A stretch of DNA of 48,250 nt from Bacillota bacterium (GTDB lineage: Bacteria; Bacillota; Sulfobacillia; Sulfobacillales; JAIMBI01), in NCBI GenBank assembly GCA_021846565.1, contig JAJZWS010000020.1:1-48250 (forward strand), in the 5' to 3' direction. The notes beneath the pieces were generated by a model. That model was given only the letters and a program-made list of their open reading frames with translations. It was not told where the DNA came from and did no database searches. This document shows, piece after piece, positions 8,243 through 15,325 of this stretch (position 1 is the first letter of the stretch; the number at the start of each line of letters is the position of its first letter). The position numbers and the translations under genes were made by a program.

Positions 8243-8551
8243 CTATACGGTACGCGAGTAGAACGTGATCCCCCATCGCTCAATGTGCTCGCGCACATCG
8301 GGGTCCCGCATCTGATCAAACAGCGACAGGTCCACGCGGTAGGGGATGGGGGCGTCGCCCCGTTCGTCCATGATGTGCAGGAGCGTGCGGTGGGTGAGTC
8401 CCGCGCCCACCAGCGTCAGGTCGATGTCGGACCCGGGGCGAAAGGTGCCCTGGGCCCGGGAGCCGAACAGCACGGCCCGTTCGACGGGAGGATGGCGCCG
8501 CAGCACGCCGACAATGAGGTCGATGGTCCCGTCCGGCAAGCCAAACCTCAT
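8243..8551 (-). CDS. mntA: MntA-type nucleotidyltransferase antitoxin
   Basis: A 102-residue minimal nucleotidyltransferase. The signature GSRAQGTFRPGSDIDL (about residues 31-46) fits the GSx10DxD motif of MntA antitoxins, and a third acid lies in YRVDLSLFD. MntA proteins add AMP to a tyrosine in the HEPN toxin HepT and so silence it. The ATG overlaps the TGA of the HEPN gene (ATGA), the standard hepT-mntA order. The coding frame is intact although its partner is frameshifted. Confidence 0.88.
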   Translation of the reverse strand: MRFGLPDGTIDLIVGVLRRHPPVERAVLFGSRAQGTFRPGSDIDLTLVGAGLTHRTLLHIMDERGDAPIPYRVDLSLFDQMRDPDVREHIERWGITFYSRTV

Positions 8552-8981
8552 GACGGGTCCTCCAGATGGCGGTGGTGATCCAGCGTGGCGTAAAGCCGGT
8601 CAAACTGCGGGAGGTATGCCTCGCACACCATTTGGATGATGGCGGTCGCGGTGTCGGCGTCGTATGTGTGCGCGGTGAGGTTTCGGCTTTGAATCATCTC
8701 CATCCAGACCTCGGCGCGGCCCCCGTCACCGATGAGGCCTGCCTCGTGACCGGCTCGCACGGCATCTCGGGACCCGAACAGGTTCTGACCCCTCGACTGG
8801 AGAGGAAGTCCCTCAGCGTGTTCCAAGCCAGCGCGAAGGTCAACTCAAAAGACTTGACCACACCCTGTTGCTCCAGCTCTGAGAGCGGGCGGTTGGCGGC
8901 CAAGTCGACGGCTGCCCGCAACTGAGCCAGCGCCCGCCGGAAATGTGCCAGGCGCTGTCTCCCTCGCACATCGGCGTCCAT
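8548..8981 (-). pseudogene. hepT: HepT-type HEPN toxin with a one-base frameshift
   Basis: The N-terminal part starts at ATG 8981 (MDADVRGRQRL, SD GAGAGGAG) and reads through SFELTFALAWNTLRDFLSSRG. The family then continues only in another frame as QNLFGSRDAVRAGHEAGLI up to the stop. The shift falls at the run of four C at 8789-8792 (G4 in the mRNA). The C-terminal piece still holds RNLTAHTY, the Rx4HxY motif that cuts RNA and is AMPylated by MntA. Read as one protein it would be about 144 residues, the normal HI0074/HepT size. Either the toxin is truly inactivated, the G4 run is a sequencing error, or slippage restores it. Confidence 0.75.
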
Positions 8982-9264
8982 GAGTTCTCCTCTCTTTCCC
9001 CACCCGGGTTACCGGGCTCAAGAGGGTTGCCGCAGCCTAAGAATACGTCGCGGCGCAACGCCCGCCAACGAGGTTTGGCCAACCTTCGGTCCCCAAACGG
9101 CCCCGTGATCGCGGGAGCGTGCGTCTGGGCATAAAGAGTACTCCTCGTGCGCGCCGGCGCGTCCAACGGGCGGATGGCGTGTGCCGCCACGTGACCGCGC
9201 AACGTGGCTTGCGGTGGACAGCCTACTTGCGGAGTGCCTTCGCCGGGACACGCGGGCAAAGCGT
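8982..9264. other. Intergenic region between the hepT-mntA and MFS operons
   Basis: No gene seen. A 7-bp inverted repeat GCCACGT-9-ACGTGGC lies at 9186-9208, some 57 bases downstream of the MFS stop, and may end or protect that message, although no U-run follows. The stretch just upstream of hepT is purine-rich and serves as its leader and SD. Confidence 0.4.
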
Positions 9265-10497
9265 CTAGGGCTGCCGGACCGCCGCCCGGTGGGTTTCCGG
9301 CAGGCGCCACGCGATGAATCCGGTCGCGGCCAGCACCAGGACGCTCACGACCAAAAGGCTCGCCCGCATGCCGACGGCGGCCAGCAGCAGGCCGAGTCCC
9401 ACGCCCCCGACGGCATAGCCGCCGTCCCGCCACAGCCGATAGACCCCCAGCACCGCGCCGCGCTCGTGCGGGGGCGCCACGTCGGCCACGGCGGCGTTTA
9501 AGACGGGATAGGCCATCGCCATTCCCAGTCCCATCGTGGCGGCGGCGGCCGCCCAGGGGATGGTCCCGGTGACCAGGATCATGGCGGCCAAACCCAGACC
9601 GACCAACAAGAGGCCGGAAACAATGAGCGGCTTGCGGCCGGTGTGGTCGGACCAGAGGCCGGTGCCAAACTGTCCGAGTCCCCACACGCCCGCGTAGATG
9701 CCTGACAGGAGCGCAATCACCGGCACCGACTCGTGGGCGCTGGCGAAGTACAGCGGCAGGAGGCCCCAGGCCACGGTGTCGGCGAGCTTGTTGACAAACC
9801 CGCCGACGGTGAGTGAGGACAGCGCCGGATGCCCCCAGGTGGTGTGCGCCAGGATGCGGCCAAAGGGCCGGACGCCCTCCGCGGCGGGGGCGGGCGGGAC
9901 ATGCCCGTGGGTTTCCCGAATGATGGCCAGGCTCTGGATGCCGCCCACCAGGACGATGGCGCCCGCCAGGTAAAACGGCCGGGTGGTGAGGTGGCCGTGG
10001 GCGGCCAGGAAGCCGGTGGCCACCGTGGCCAGTGCCACGCCCAGATACCCCATCGCTTCGTTGACCCCCATGGAGAGCCCGCGCTCGTTCGGGCGCACCA
10101 GGTCCAGCTGAGCGGTCACGGTCATGGTCCAGGCCAGACCCTGGTTCGCCCCCAGCAGCACGTTGGCCACAATCACCGCCCACCACGCATGCACCAGCAG
10201 CAGCAGCACCACCAGCGGGACGGCTGCGAGCCACCCCGCAATGAGGAGCGGGCGGCGGCCCACGGAGTCGGACCACCGGCCCGCCCCCATGTTCACGAAC
10301 GCCTTGGTGAGGCCAAACGAGGCGATGAACGACAGCGCCAGGGCGGCCGCGACGTGATACACGTCGCGGCCCAAGAGAGGTACGACGGCACGCTCGGTGC
10401 CCAGCACACCACCCACCAAGAGGACATTGACCGACAGCCAGAGAAACTGAGTCCGGTTCTTGGAAAGTCCCGGGGTGGCTGGGGCGGACTGCGTCAC
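9265..10497 (-). CDS. MFS transporter, last gene of the ArsR-rhodanese/MBL operon
   Basis: A 410-residue transporter with 12 predicted membrane segments. Motif A-like loops are seen as GAGRWSDSVGRRPLLIAG in the first half and GTGLWSDHTGRKPLIVSG in the second, so the two-fold MFS repeat is clear. The GTG start at 10497 overlaps the TGA of the MBL gene (GTGA, 10494-10497), which points to coupled translation and to one functional unit. Substrate is not evident from sequence. The neighbours suggest export or import of a sulfur compound or other anion, but this is inference. Confidence 0.88.
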   Translation of the reverse strand: MTQSAPATPGLSKNRTQFLWLSVNVLLVGGVLGTERAVVPLLGRDVYHVAAALALSFIASFGLTKAFVNMGAGRWSDSVGRRPLLIAGWLAAVPLVVLLLLVHAWWAVIVANVLLGANQGLAWTMTVTAQLDLVRPNERGLSMGVNEAMGYLGVALATVATGFLAAHGHLTTRPFYLAGAIVLVGGIQSLAIIRETHGHVPPAPAAEGVRPFGRILAHTTWGHPALSSLTVGGFVNKLADTVAWGLLPLYFASAHESVPVIALLSGIYAGVWGLGQFGTGLWSDHTGRKPLIVSGLLLVGLGLAAMILVTGTIPWAAAAATMGLGMAMAYPVLNAAVADVAPPHERGAVLGVYRLWRDGGYAVGGVGLGLLLAAVGMRASLLVVSVLVLAATGFIAWRLPETHRAAVRQP

Positions 10498-11225
10498 GGC
10501 GCGCCCACCTCGGTGTTGGCCGCCACCACGGCCTCGAAGTTGGGCGGCTTCTCAGGCAGGGTGGACAGGATGAACTCTAAAAACGCATCGGGCGTACGGG
10601 GACGGAGCGCCGGGTTGAAGCGCCGCTCAAAGCCAATGGTGGAAACGACCTTTCCACTTAGGTCGCGGCCTCAGGTGGATCCGCTGAAGGCACCGGGATA
10701 CACCTCAACATAGTCCGGCAGCGTCAGGAGCTTCGCCAGGCTTTGCTGCAGGGCCTCGGCGCCCTGCACGGGCGCAAGGTCCGGCCGGCCGGCGTCGCCA
10801 ATCATCAGAGCGTGGCCCGTGAGTACGAACCAAGGATCTGGCCCGCGCCGCCGGTCGGTCACGACGAGGCTCACGTGATCCGGCGTGTGGCCGGGGGTGT
10901 GCCAGATGGCGACGTCCACGTTGCCCATGTCCAGATGATCGCCATCGACCACCCGCCGAACCGGAGATCGGACGGGGGCATCGGCATGCCGGACGTAGGT
11001 GGCACCGGTGGCAGCCACCAGGGCCCGCGAGCCCGACAGGTGGTCGGCATGCGTGTGCGTGTCCACGACGAACCGCAACTTGAGTCCCAACGTTGCCAGA
11101 TCATCGAGATATGGAGCCGTATGAGGGAGTGGATCCACCACTGCCGCGATGCCCTGGCTGCCTCACCCAAACAGATAGGACGCCGCCACCACCGGTTCGG
11201 TGTGCAGATACTGGCGAAAAATCAT
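10494..11225 (-). CDS. MBL-fold persulfide-dioxygenase-like protein with two in-frame TGA codons (putative selenoprotein)
   Basis: The frame runs from ATG 11225 (SD AGGGGG 7 bases before) for 243 codons to the TGA at 10494-10496. It is interrupted only by TGA at 11163-11165 (codon 21) and 10671-10673 (codon 185). Metal motif HTHADH is at residues 57-62, HTPGH at 109-113 and GDAGRPDL at 143-150. The TGAs fall in SYLFG(TGA)GSQG and GST(TGA)GRDLSGK. I recall homologues having SYLxGC and GSxCGK there, so both replace cysteine. Conserved sequence continues after the second TGA (STIGFERRFNPAL). The last histidine ligand region reads YPGAFSGS, lacking the H of related enzymes. Selenocysteine at both sites is my preferred reading; two nonsense mutations, both at cysteines, is the alternative. 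No sel gene lies in the window. Confidence 0.72.
10639..10657 (-). promoter_or_regulatory. SECIS-like hairpin after the second TGA
   Basis: On the coding strand GTGGAAA-GGTCG-TTTCCAC forms a perfect 7-bp stem with a 5-base loop. The loop begins 21 bases after the TGA and starts with G. This fits the bacterial SECIS pattern as I know it (UGA to loop 16-37 bases, G in the first two loop positions). The GGUC loop resembles that of E. coli fdhF. Confidence 0.55.
11125..11145 (-). promoter_or_regulatory. SECIS-like hairpin after the first TGA
   Basis: On the coding strand GGCAGTGG-TGGAT-CCACTCCC pairs as 7 bp with one C/C mismatch. The loop starts 26 bases after the TGA and has G as its second base, so spacing and loop also meet the bacterial SECIS pattern. 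The stem is weaker than the second one, and part of it comes from a GGATCC palindrome. Confidence 0.4.
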
Positions 11226-11307
11226 CGGTCAGCCCCCTAAGCTTGTGAAAGCCGCATTGGTCCTTCCGTCGAGGGGATGGGTGTCCGGTCCCTCCGACGC
11301 GATGCGT

Positions 11308-11970
11308 TCAGCCTATGGCCTGGGGTCTTGGGGGCCAGTCGCGGACGCTGGCTTCCGTGCGGCGTGCAGCGATGCCCTGTTGGGCCAGGTAGCGAACGGC
11401 GTCGCGGGCGTACAGGCAGTAGCGGCCCCGGCAATACGCCACCACGGGCTTTTGACCCTGCCAGCCGCGGAAGTGCTCGGCCAGCATGGGCAGCGGGACG
11501 GAAACGGCTCCAGGCAGGTGCTGAGCGGCATACTCCGCCACCGGCCGCACGTCAATCAGGTAGAGAGCGTCGGACGCCATCAGGGACTGGAGCTCGCCGA
11601 GCGGCACGGGGTCCGCATCGGCCGGGTCGGGGAAGTACTGCTGCCGGGCGACCCCTAGCTCCAGGAGCAGGGACTCTCCCGCCACTTCTACGGACTCCAG
11701 CAGCCGATTCACGGCTGGGCCGGCCAACTCGTAGATCACGTAGGTGCCAGCCTTGTGCGACCGCACCAAGCGGGCGCCCTTCAGCTGGTGCAGATGCTGC
11801 GAGGTGTTGGCGACGCTGGCCAGAAGCTCCCCGGCCAGCTGCTCCACACTTTTCGGACCCTGCGCCAGCAGGTCCAGGATCTCCAGCCGACGTGGGCTGG
11901 CCATCGCCTTGCCCATGCGCGCCACGTGGCCGTACACCTCGTCCTTCCACGCGCGATGGTCGTCACGCAT
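11308..11970 (-). CDS. ArsR-family regulator fused to a rhodanese domain
   Basis: A 220-residue fusion. Residues about 5-95 form a winged helix-turn-helix of the ArsR type (SPRRLEILDLLAQGPKSVEQ, then ANTSQHLHQLKGARLVRSHK). No metal-binding cysteine motif is seen in the recognition region. Residues about 120-215 form a rhodanese domain with DVRPVAEYAAQHLPGAVSVP and the active loop CRGRYC. The rhodanese cysteine could sense or carry persulfide sulfur, linking control to sulfur state. ATG 11970 has SD GAGGGG. A palindromic operator and a promoter lie directly upstream, so autoregulation is likely. It heads the operon with the MBL and MFS genes (82 bases to the MBL start). Confidence 0.9.
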   Translation of the reverse strand: MRDDHRAWKDEVYGHVARMGKAMASPRRLEILDLLAQGPKSVEQLAGELLASVANTSQHLHQLKGARLVRSHKAGTYVIYELAGPAVNRLLESVEVAGESLLLELGVARQQYFPDPADADPVPLGELQSLMASDALYLIDVRPVAEYAAQHLPGAVSVPLPMLAEHFRGWQGQKPVVAYCRGRYCLYARDAVRYLAQQGIAARRTEASVRDWPPRPQAIG

Positions 11971-11985
11971 CGGCTCACCCCTCAA

Positions 11986-12001
11986 GTATTCAAGTGAATA
12001 C
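11986..12001. promoter_or_regulatory. ArsR-type operator palindrome
   Basis: GTATTC-AAGT-GAATAC is a perfect inverted repeat 15 bases upstream of the regulator start and immediately after the -10 element. The TTCAAnTGAA-like core is typical of ArsR-family sites. Confidence 0.7.
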
Positions 12002-12002
12002 G

Positions 12003-12031
12003 ATAATACCAGGGCGCCAAGCCATATGCAA
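12003..12031 (-). promoter_or_regulatory. Promoter of the ArsR-rhodanese operon
   Basis: On the - strand TTGCAT (12031-12026) and TATTAT (12008-12003) are 17 bases apart. The operator palindrome begins two bases after the -10, so bound repressor would cover the start of transcription. Confidence 0.65.
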
Positions 12032-12169
12032 GCGGTAGGCCGAGGGTTCGTCGCGGAGTTGGAGGCGTTGATTGGAGCCCAGGGTCCCGAAGTGAATCCG
12101 GTGCGCATGGGTTTTCCCCAACGGTGGGAAGCGTATCTACGAACGGGCGATCCTTCACATCAGTCGTAG
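12027..12169 (+). pseudogene. Possible C-terminal relic of an Abi-family protein
   Basis: A short open frame contains LEALIGAQGPEVNPVRMGFP followed by QRWEAYL. Abi_2-family abortive-infection proteins often end in a similar MGFPxxWE motif. Only about 45 residues remain, and the start overlaps the promoter of the divergent operon. I treat it as a weak relic, not a gene. Confidence 0.25.
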
Positions 12170-12647
12170 AACCAGGGCGGCGCGGCTGCGACGCAAGTGG
12201 CTACTGCCCAGCGTTCCGCCCACCCTGCTGGCCACAGCAGCCAATGACCGGCTTCGCGCGGCCTGCTCCGGCTCTCCTGCGTGACCGCGGCCGCAGTGGG
12301 CAGCGCCGGAACCAAGACGGTCCGCCGGACTGCGATGGATGTGCGTGTCCAACGTTTTCGATGGGTGGGCCATCGGCCCAGACGTGGGCTGCGTCCGCTC
12401 ACGGCCCAACGGCTTCCCGCGCGTTCTCTGTCGGATCCCTGGCACTCATGAGAGACGCGGAGATCCCACGGGGCCCTTCCGCCAGTGGTGGGCGTTGTCA
12501 TAAAATGAGCCACGTGGTTTTCGGAGGGGGCCGCACCGGGGTCGAATGCCATCACGTGGTGTGTTCGCTGCGTGGGCGGACGGCAACGGTGCGCGACCAG
12601 TATGCCGGTGGCGCTGAGAAGCCCACCGGCGACACGGAGGTGTCGTG
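12170..12647. other. 478-base stretch without a recognised gene
   Basis: Open frames on both strands here show no family signal or SD. A TAAAAT hexamer near 12500 may be the -10 of a promoter for msrA, but the -35 is poor. No RNA gene was seen. Confidence 0.4.
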
Positions 12648-13193
12648 ATGACCGAGAGTCTAGGACACGACGAGTCATTGGCCGTGGCCACGTTCGCGGG
12701 CGGGTGCTTTTGGTGCATGGTTCACCCCTTTGACCAGTGGCCCGGGGTCAGGCGCGTGGTGTCGGGCTATACCGGTGGCACCACGGTGAACCCCACCTAC
12801 GAAGAGGTGTGCAGCGAGGTGACTGGCCACCGTGAGGCCGTGCAGATCACGTTTGACCCGCGGGAGATGCCATACGAGCGGCTGCTGGAGCTTTTTTGGC
12901 AGCAGATTGACCCGACCGATGCCGGCGGCCAGTTTGTCGACCGGGGTTCGTCGTACCGGGCAGCCATCTTCTACCACACGGAAGAGCAACGGCAGTTGGC
13001 CGAGGGGTCCAAGGCAGCGCTCGCGGCCAGCGGCCGGTTCGACCGTCCCATCGCGACCGAAATCCTGCCGGCGGCGCCGTTCTACCCGGCCGAATCCTAC
13101 CACCAAGACTACTATAAGAAGAATCCGGGGCACTACGGACGGTACCAGCAGGGATCGGGCCGCCTGACGTTTGTGCAGCGCCACTGGTCCTGA
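12648..13193 (+). CDS. msrA: Peptide methionine-S-sulfoxide reductase MsrA
   Basis: A 181-residue MsrA that reduces the S-form of methionine sulfoxide in proteins. The catalytic motif GGCFWC is near residues 19-24, followed by [35 protein letters not shown] and the Tyr-rich end [16 protein letters not shown], all family hallmarks. The catalytic residue is an ordinary Cys codon, unlike in some selenium-using MsrA proteins. ATG 12648 follows GGAGGTG at good spacing; a GTG just before is less likely. It is 6 bases from the GNAT gene and likely cotranscribed with it. Confidence 0.96.
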   Translation: MTESLGHDESLAVATFAGGCFWCMVHPFDQWPGVRRVVSGYTGGTTVNPTYEEVCSEVTGHREAVQITFDPREMPYERLLELFWQQIDPTDAGGQFVDRGSSYRAAIFYHTEEQRQLAEGSKAALAASGRFDRPIATEILPAAPFYPAESYHQDYYKKNPGHYGRYQQGSGRLTFVQRHWS

Positions 13194-13199
13194 CGGGCG

Positions 13200-13952
13200 A
13201 TGCCCCAGGACTTCACCGTTCGGCCCGCCCGCGCCGACGACGCGGGCGCCATTGCCGACTTCGCGGACGTTCGCCGGCGCATCTACCAAGCGTACTCTCC
13301 CGTGTTTTGGCGGCCCGCAGCCGATGCCCGAATGCACCACGCGCCGTTTCTTGCGGCCTGTCTGGCGGACGGGCACCATACCGCCTTCGTGGCGGAGTCC
13401 CGCGGGGTTGTCGTCGGGGCAGCCATCGCCAACCACCGGGTGAGGGTGCCGCCGTTCGCACTAGACGACAAAGCCTCATGGCTGGTGGATGACTTCTATG
13501 TGGCGGCGCCGGATTGGTGGCGCACGGTGGGGGGCGCCTTGCTGGAATCGGTGGCCGCCGCTGCACGGGTGAGCCGGCCAGACCGCCTCATCGTGGTGTC
13601 GGCCGGGCGGGATGGCGCCAAGAACGCGATGCTGCAAGACCGGGCGTTTCGCCAGGAGGCGACGTGGTGGGTGCGGCCGTTGGACCCACCGGAGAGCCCG
13701 GTGCCCGCCGAGGAGGAGCCCCTCCCCATGCTGGTGGGGTCGGCGCCATCGGTTTACGATCCAGGCGGTCCCGTGGCGCTGGCACTTGATACGGCGCCCC
13801 CCTTTGCTGTCGACCGGTTTGAGCGCCAGGCCCTCGCCGCCGAGGCGGTCTTGGCCATTGTGCCGGTGCGCACGGCGGCCGGCACCCTCACCGAAGTGCT
13901 GGCGGCCGCGGGCTATGGGGTGGCGAGTGTCTGGTACGTCCGTGGGGCCTAG
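13200..13952 (+). CDS. GNAT-family N-acetyltransferase
   Basis: A 250-residue protein. Residues 4-60 have the GNAT start FTVRPARADDAGAIADFADV, and a central strand ASWLVDDFYVAAPDWWRTVG followed by GALLESV matches the beta4-alpha3 acetyl-CoA binding region, although the usual Q/RxxGxG/A loop is loose. The C-terminal 90 residues are an extension of unknown role with a second partial repeat. It starts 6 bases after msrA, so the two are probably one operon. The substrate is unknown; a small-molecule or protein amine is possible. Confidence 0.75.
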   Translation: MPQDFTVRPARADDAGAIADFADVRRRIYQAYSPVFWRPAADARMHHAPFLAACLADGHHTAFVAESRGVVVGAAIANHRVRVPPFALDDKASWLVDDFYVAAPDWWRTVGGALLESVAAAARVSRPDRLIVVSAGRDGAKNAMLQDRAFRQEATWWVRPLDPPESPVPAEEEPLPMLVGSAPSVYDPGGPVALALDTAPPFAVDRFERQALAAEAVLAIVPVRTAAGTLTEVLAAAGYGVASVWYVRGA

Positions 13953-14292
13953 ACGAGGTTGAGACGCACCCCGGGCCCAGCGGGCCCGACGCGGCCGAAA
14001 GCCCTCACCCGCAGCCGAGTCGGCGGGCGACCCGCGCGTGCGACCACTCGTAAGCCACACGCACTACGCCCTGTCCATAGCGACGCTTCGCAGCGGCGAG
14101 GGTGCATTCCCCAGCCTGCAGCACCCGTCGTCGTTCGCCCGAAGGGTTTGAGATCGGGCGATGAAACCCTGCCAGCCCTTGTATAAGGGCGGACGAAGGC
14201 TGTCGAGCCGGACGTCGGAACGTTAGCGAAGTGTAGGTGCGCGACTACGCCGGGCGACACCCCGCTTCTCGAAGAACCAGACTTTGTTGGCC
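13953..14292. other. Gap after the GNAT gene, with a GC hairpin
   Basis: No gene seen. CGGGCCC-AGC-GGGCCCG (13972-13988) is a perfect 7-bp stem 20 bases after the GNAT stop and may act as a terminator or message stabiliser; no U-run follows. Confidence 0.45.
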
Positions 14293-14724
14293 CTACCGCA
14301 ACGGATTCTGCACCAGCACCCCTTCGATAACTTGCCCGTCATTCAAGTCCTGGGTCCATAAGGTGGCGCAGCCGAGCGCACGGGCACTCTGGACGATGAG
14401 CGCGTCCCACAGAGAGATGACGTGCTCGCGGTGAATGCGAACCGCCGCCAAAACGTCCTCAGCATTCGGCGAGTGCACCCGCCACGCCGTCAGGTCCTCC
14501 AGCAGGGCATACGCCTGATCCACGTCGAGGGGACGCACCAGCTTCCGTGTTACCGTGACAAAGCATTCCTGAAGGACCTGAACGGACACACATCCGTTAC
14601 CCTGCAACCACAGCCGCTCCATGAGTTCCCGGGCTTTGGCCTGTTCGCTCGCGGATTTTGGAGACCGATCATGTGCATAGACGATGACATTGCTGTCCAC
14701 AAACTCACGTTCATTCGCGCTCAT
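14293..14724 (-). CDS. PIN-domain toxin (VapC-like)
   Basis: A 143-residue PIN protein, starting MSANEREFVDSNVIVYAHDR with the first acid in VDSN. The middle acid is in VLQECFVTVTRK, and the late acids in SLWDALIVQSARALG and TLWTQDLNDGQ, a complete PIN active site. Such toxins are endoribonucleases. ATG 14724 is preferred because GAGAGGA lies just before it; a start at 14748 would lengthen the overlap. The gene overlaps the end of its antitoxin by 14 bases. Confidence 0.87.
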   Translation of the reverse strand: MSANEREFVDSNVIVYAHDRSPKSASEQAKARELMERLWLQGNGCVSVQVLQECFVTVTRKLVRPLDVDQAYALLEDLTAWRVHSPNAEDVLAAVRIHREHVISLWDALIVQSARALGCATLWTQDLNDGQVIEGVLVQNPLR

Positions 14725-14962
14725 GAAGTTCCTCTCGTGACCAGGCATAGGAGTTGCCGACCACGCCCACGGGGAATCCCGCGTGCAGTCGCGCTAGCGC
14801 CCTCACCCGCGCCGCTGCGTAGTTGTCATGTTCCTCGACGATTCGCTCTAGATAGCTGGTGAGAAGTCCCGATACCGATGTGTCGCCTTGGACAGCCAGC
14901 CACTTGGCTCGCTTCAAGAGATCGTCGGGCACGCTGAGCGTGATGTTTCTCGTCCGCGCCAT
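14711..14962 (-). CDS. Ribbon-helix-helix antitoxin
   Basis: An 83-residue protein with the N-terminal MARTRNITLSVPDDLLKRAK followed by WLAVQGDTSVSGLLTSYLER, the beta-strand plus two helices of a CopG/RHH DNA-binding antitoxin. The C-terminal half is a helical, basic/acidic tail that would bind the PIN toxin. ATG 14962 follows the strong SD GAGGAGGGG. The pair reads away from spoIIE. It probably autoregulates through the region 14963-15000. Confidence 0.85.
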   Translation of the reverse strand: MARTRNITLSVPDDLLKRAKWLAVQGDTSVSGLLTSYLERIVEEHDNYAAARVRALARLHAGFPVGVVGNSYAWSREELHERE

Positions 14963-15325
14963 GGAACCCCTCCTCACGCAAACCAGTGTACCACTCGTGT
15001 GCGTGCTCGCAAAGCGCGGAGCGGGCCATCCGTTCTCCTTACCTCGGCGTCCTGCATTTTCTCTCTGGCGGCTTGGGGTGATGCCTCGCCATGGGGCAGA
15101 GGGGGACGGCACGACTTGGGGCGGCAGTGGCCCCGTGAGTGGTGGCGTGGCCAACCGTGTGGGGCCAGCCGACACGTGCCGTCGTTCAGCCGGGGCGGGC
15201 CCCACAATGTGTCGGGCGATTTGCCACCGTGCCGCCAAAGCCTGTCAGGTTTCCACGGAGAGGGCTGTTACCGTGGCCATGGCGGTCGTCGGTGCAGACG
15301 GTTGCCGCCATCGGGAGGGATCACC
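14963..15325. other. Divergent intergenic region upstream of spoIIE
   Basis: 363 bases separate the antitoxin and spoIIE starts. The spoIIE frame remains open through much of it, but no membrane-protein-like sequence is encoded before 15326. I saw no clear Spo0A box or tRNA. The promoter must lie here but I cannot place it. Confidence 0.4.

Noticed and set aside
8940-9060. Possible riboswitch in the hepT leader (purine-rich, with CCCGGTAACCCGGG)
   Set aside because: No known aptamer consensus fits, and the downstream genes are a TA pair.
10671-11141. Short MBL gene of 156 residues as the real product
   Set aside because: It would lack the conserved N- and C-terminal parts and start at a GTG without SD. 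The flanking in-frame sequence is clearly family sequence.
10494-11225. UGA read as tryptophan in this organism
   Set aside because: Many genes here end at TGA, often in ATGA/GTGA overlaps, so UGA is a normal stop. Both sites match cysteine, not tryptophan, as I recall the family.
15110-15325. tRNA genes upstream of spoIIE, as in some Bacillota
   Set aside because: No cloverleaf or T-loop could be found.
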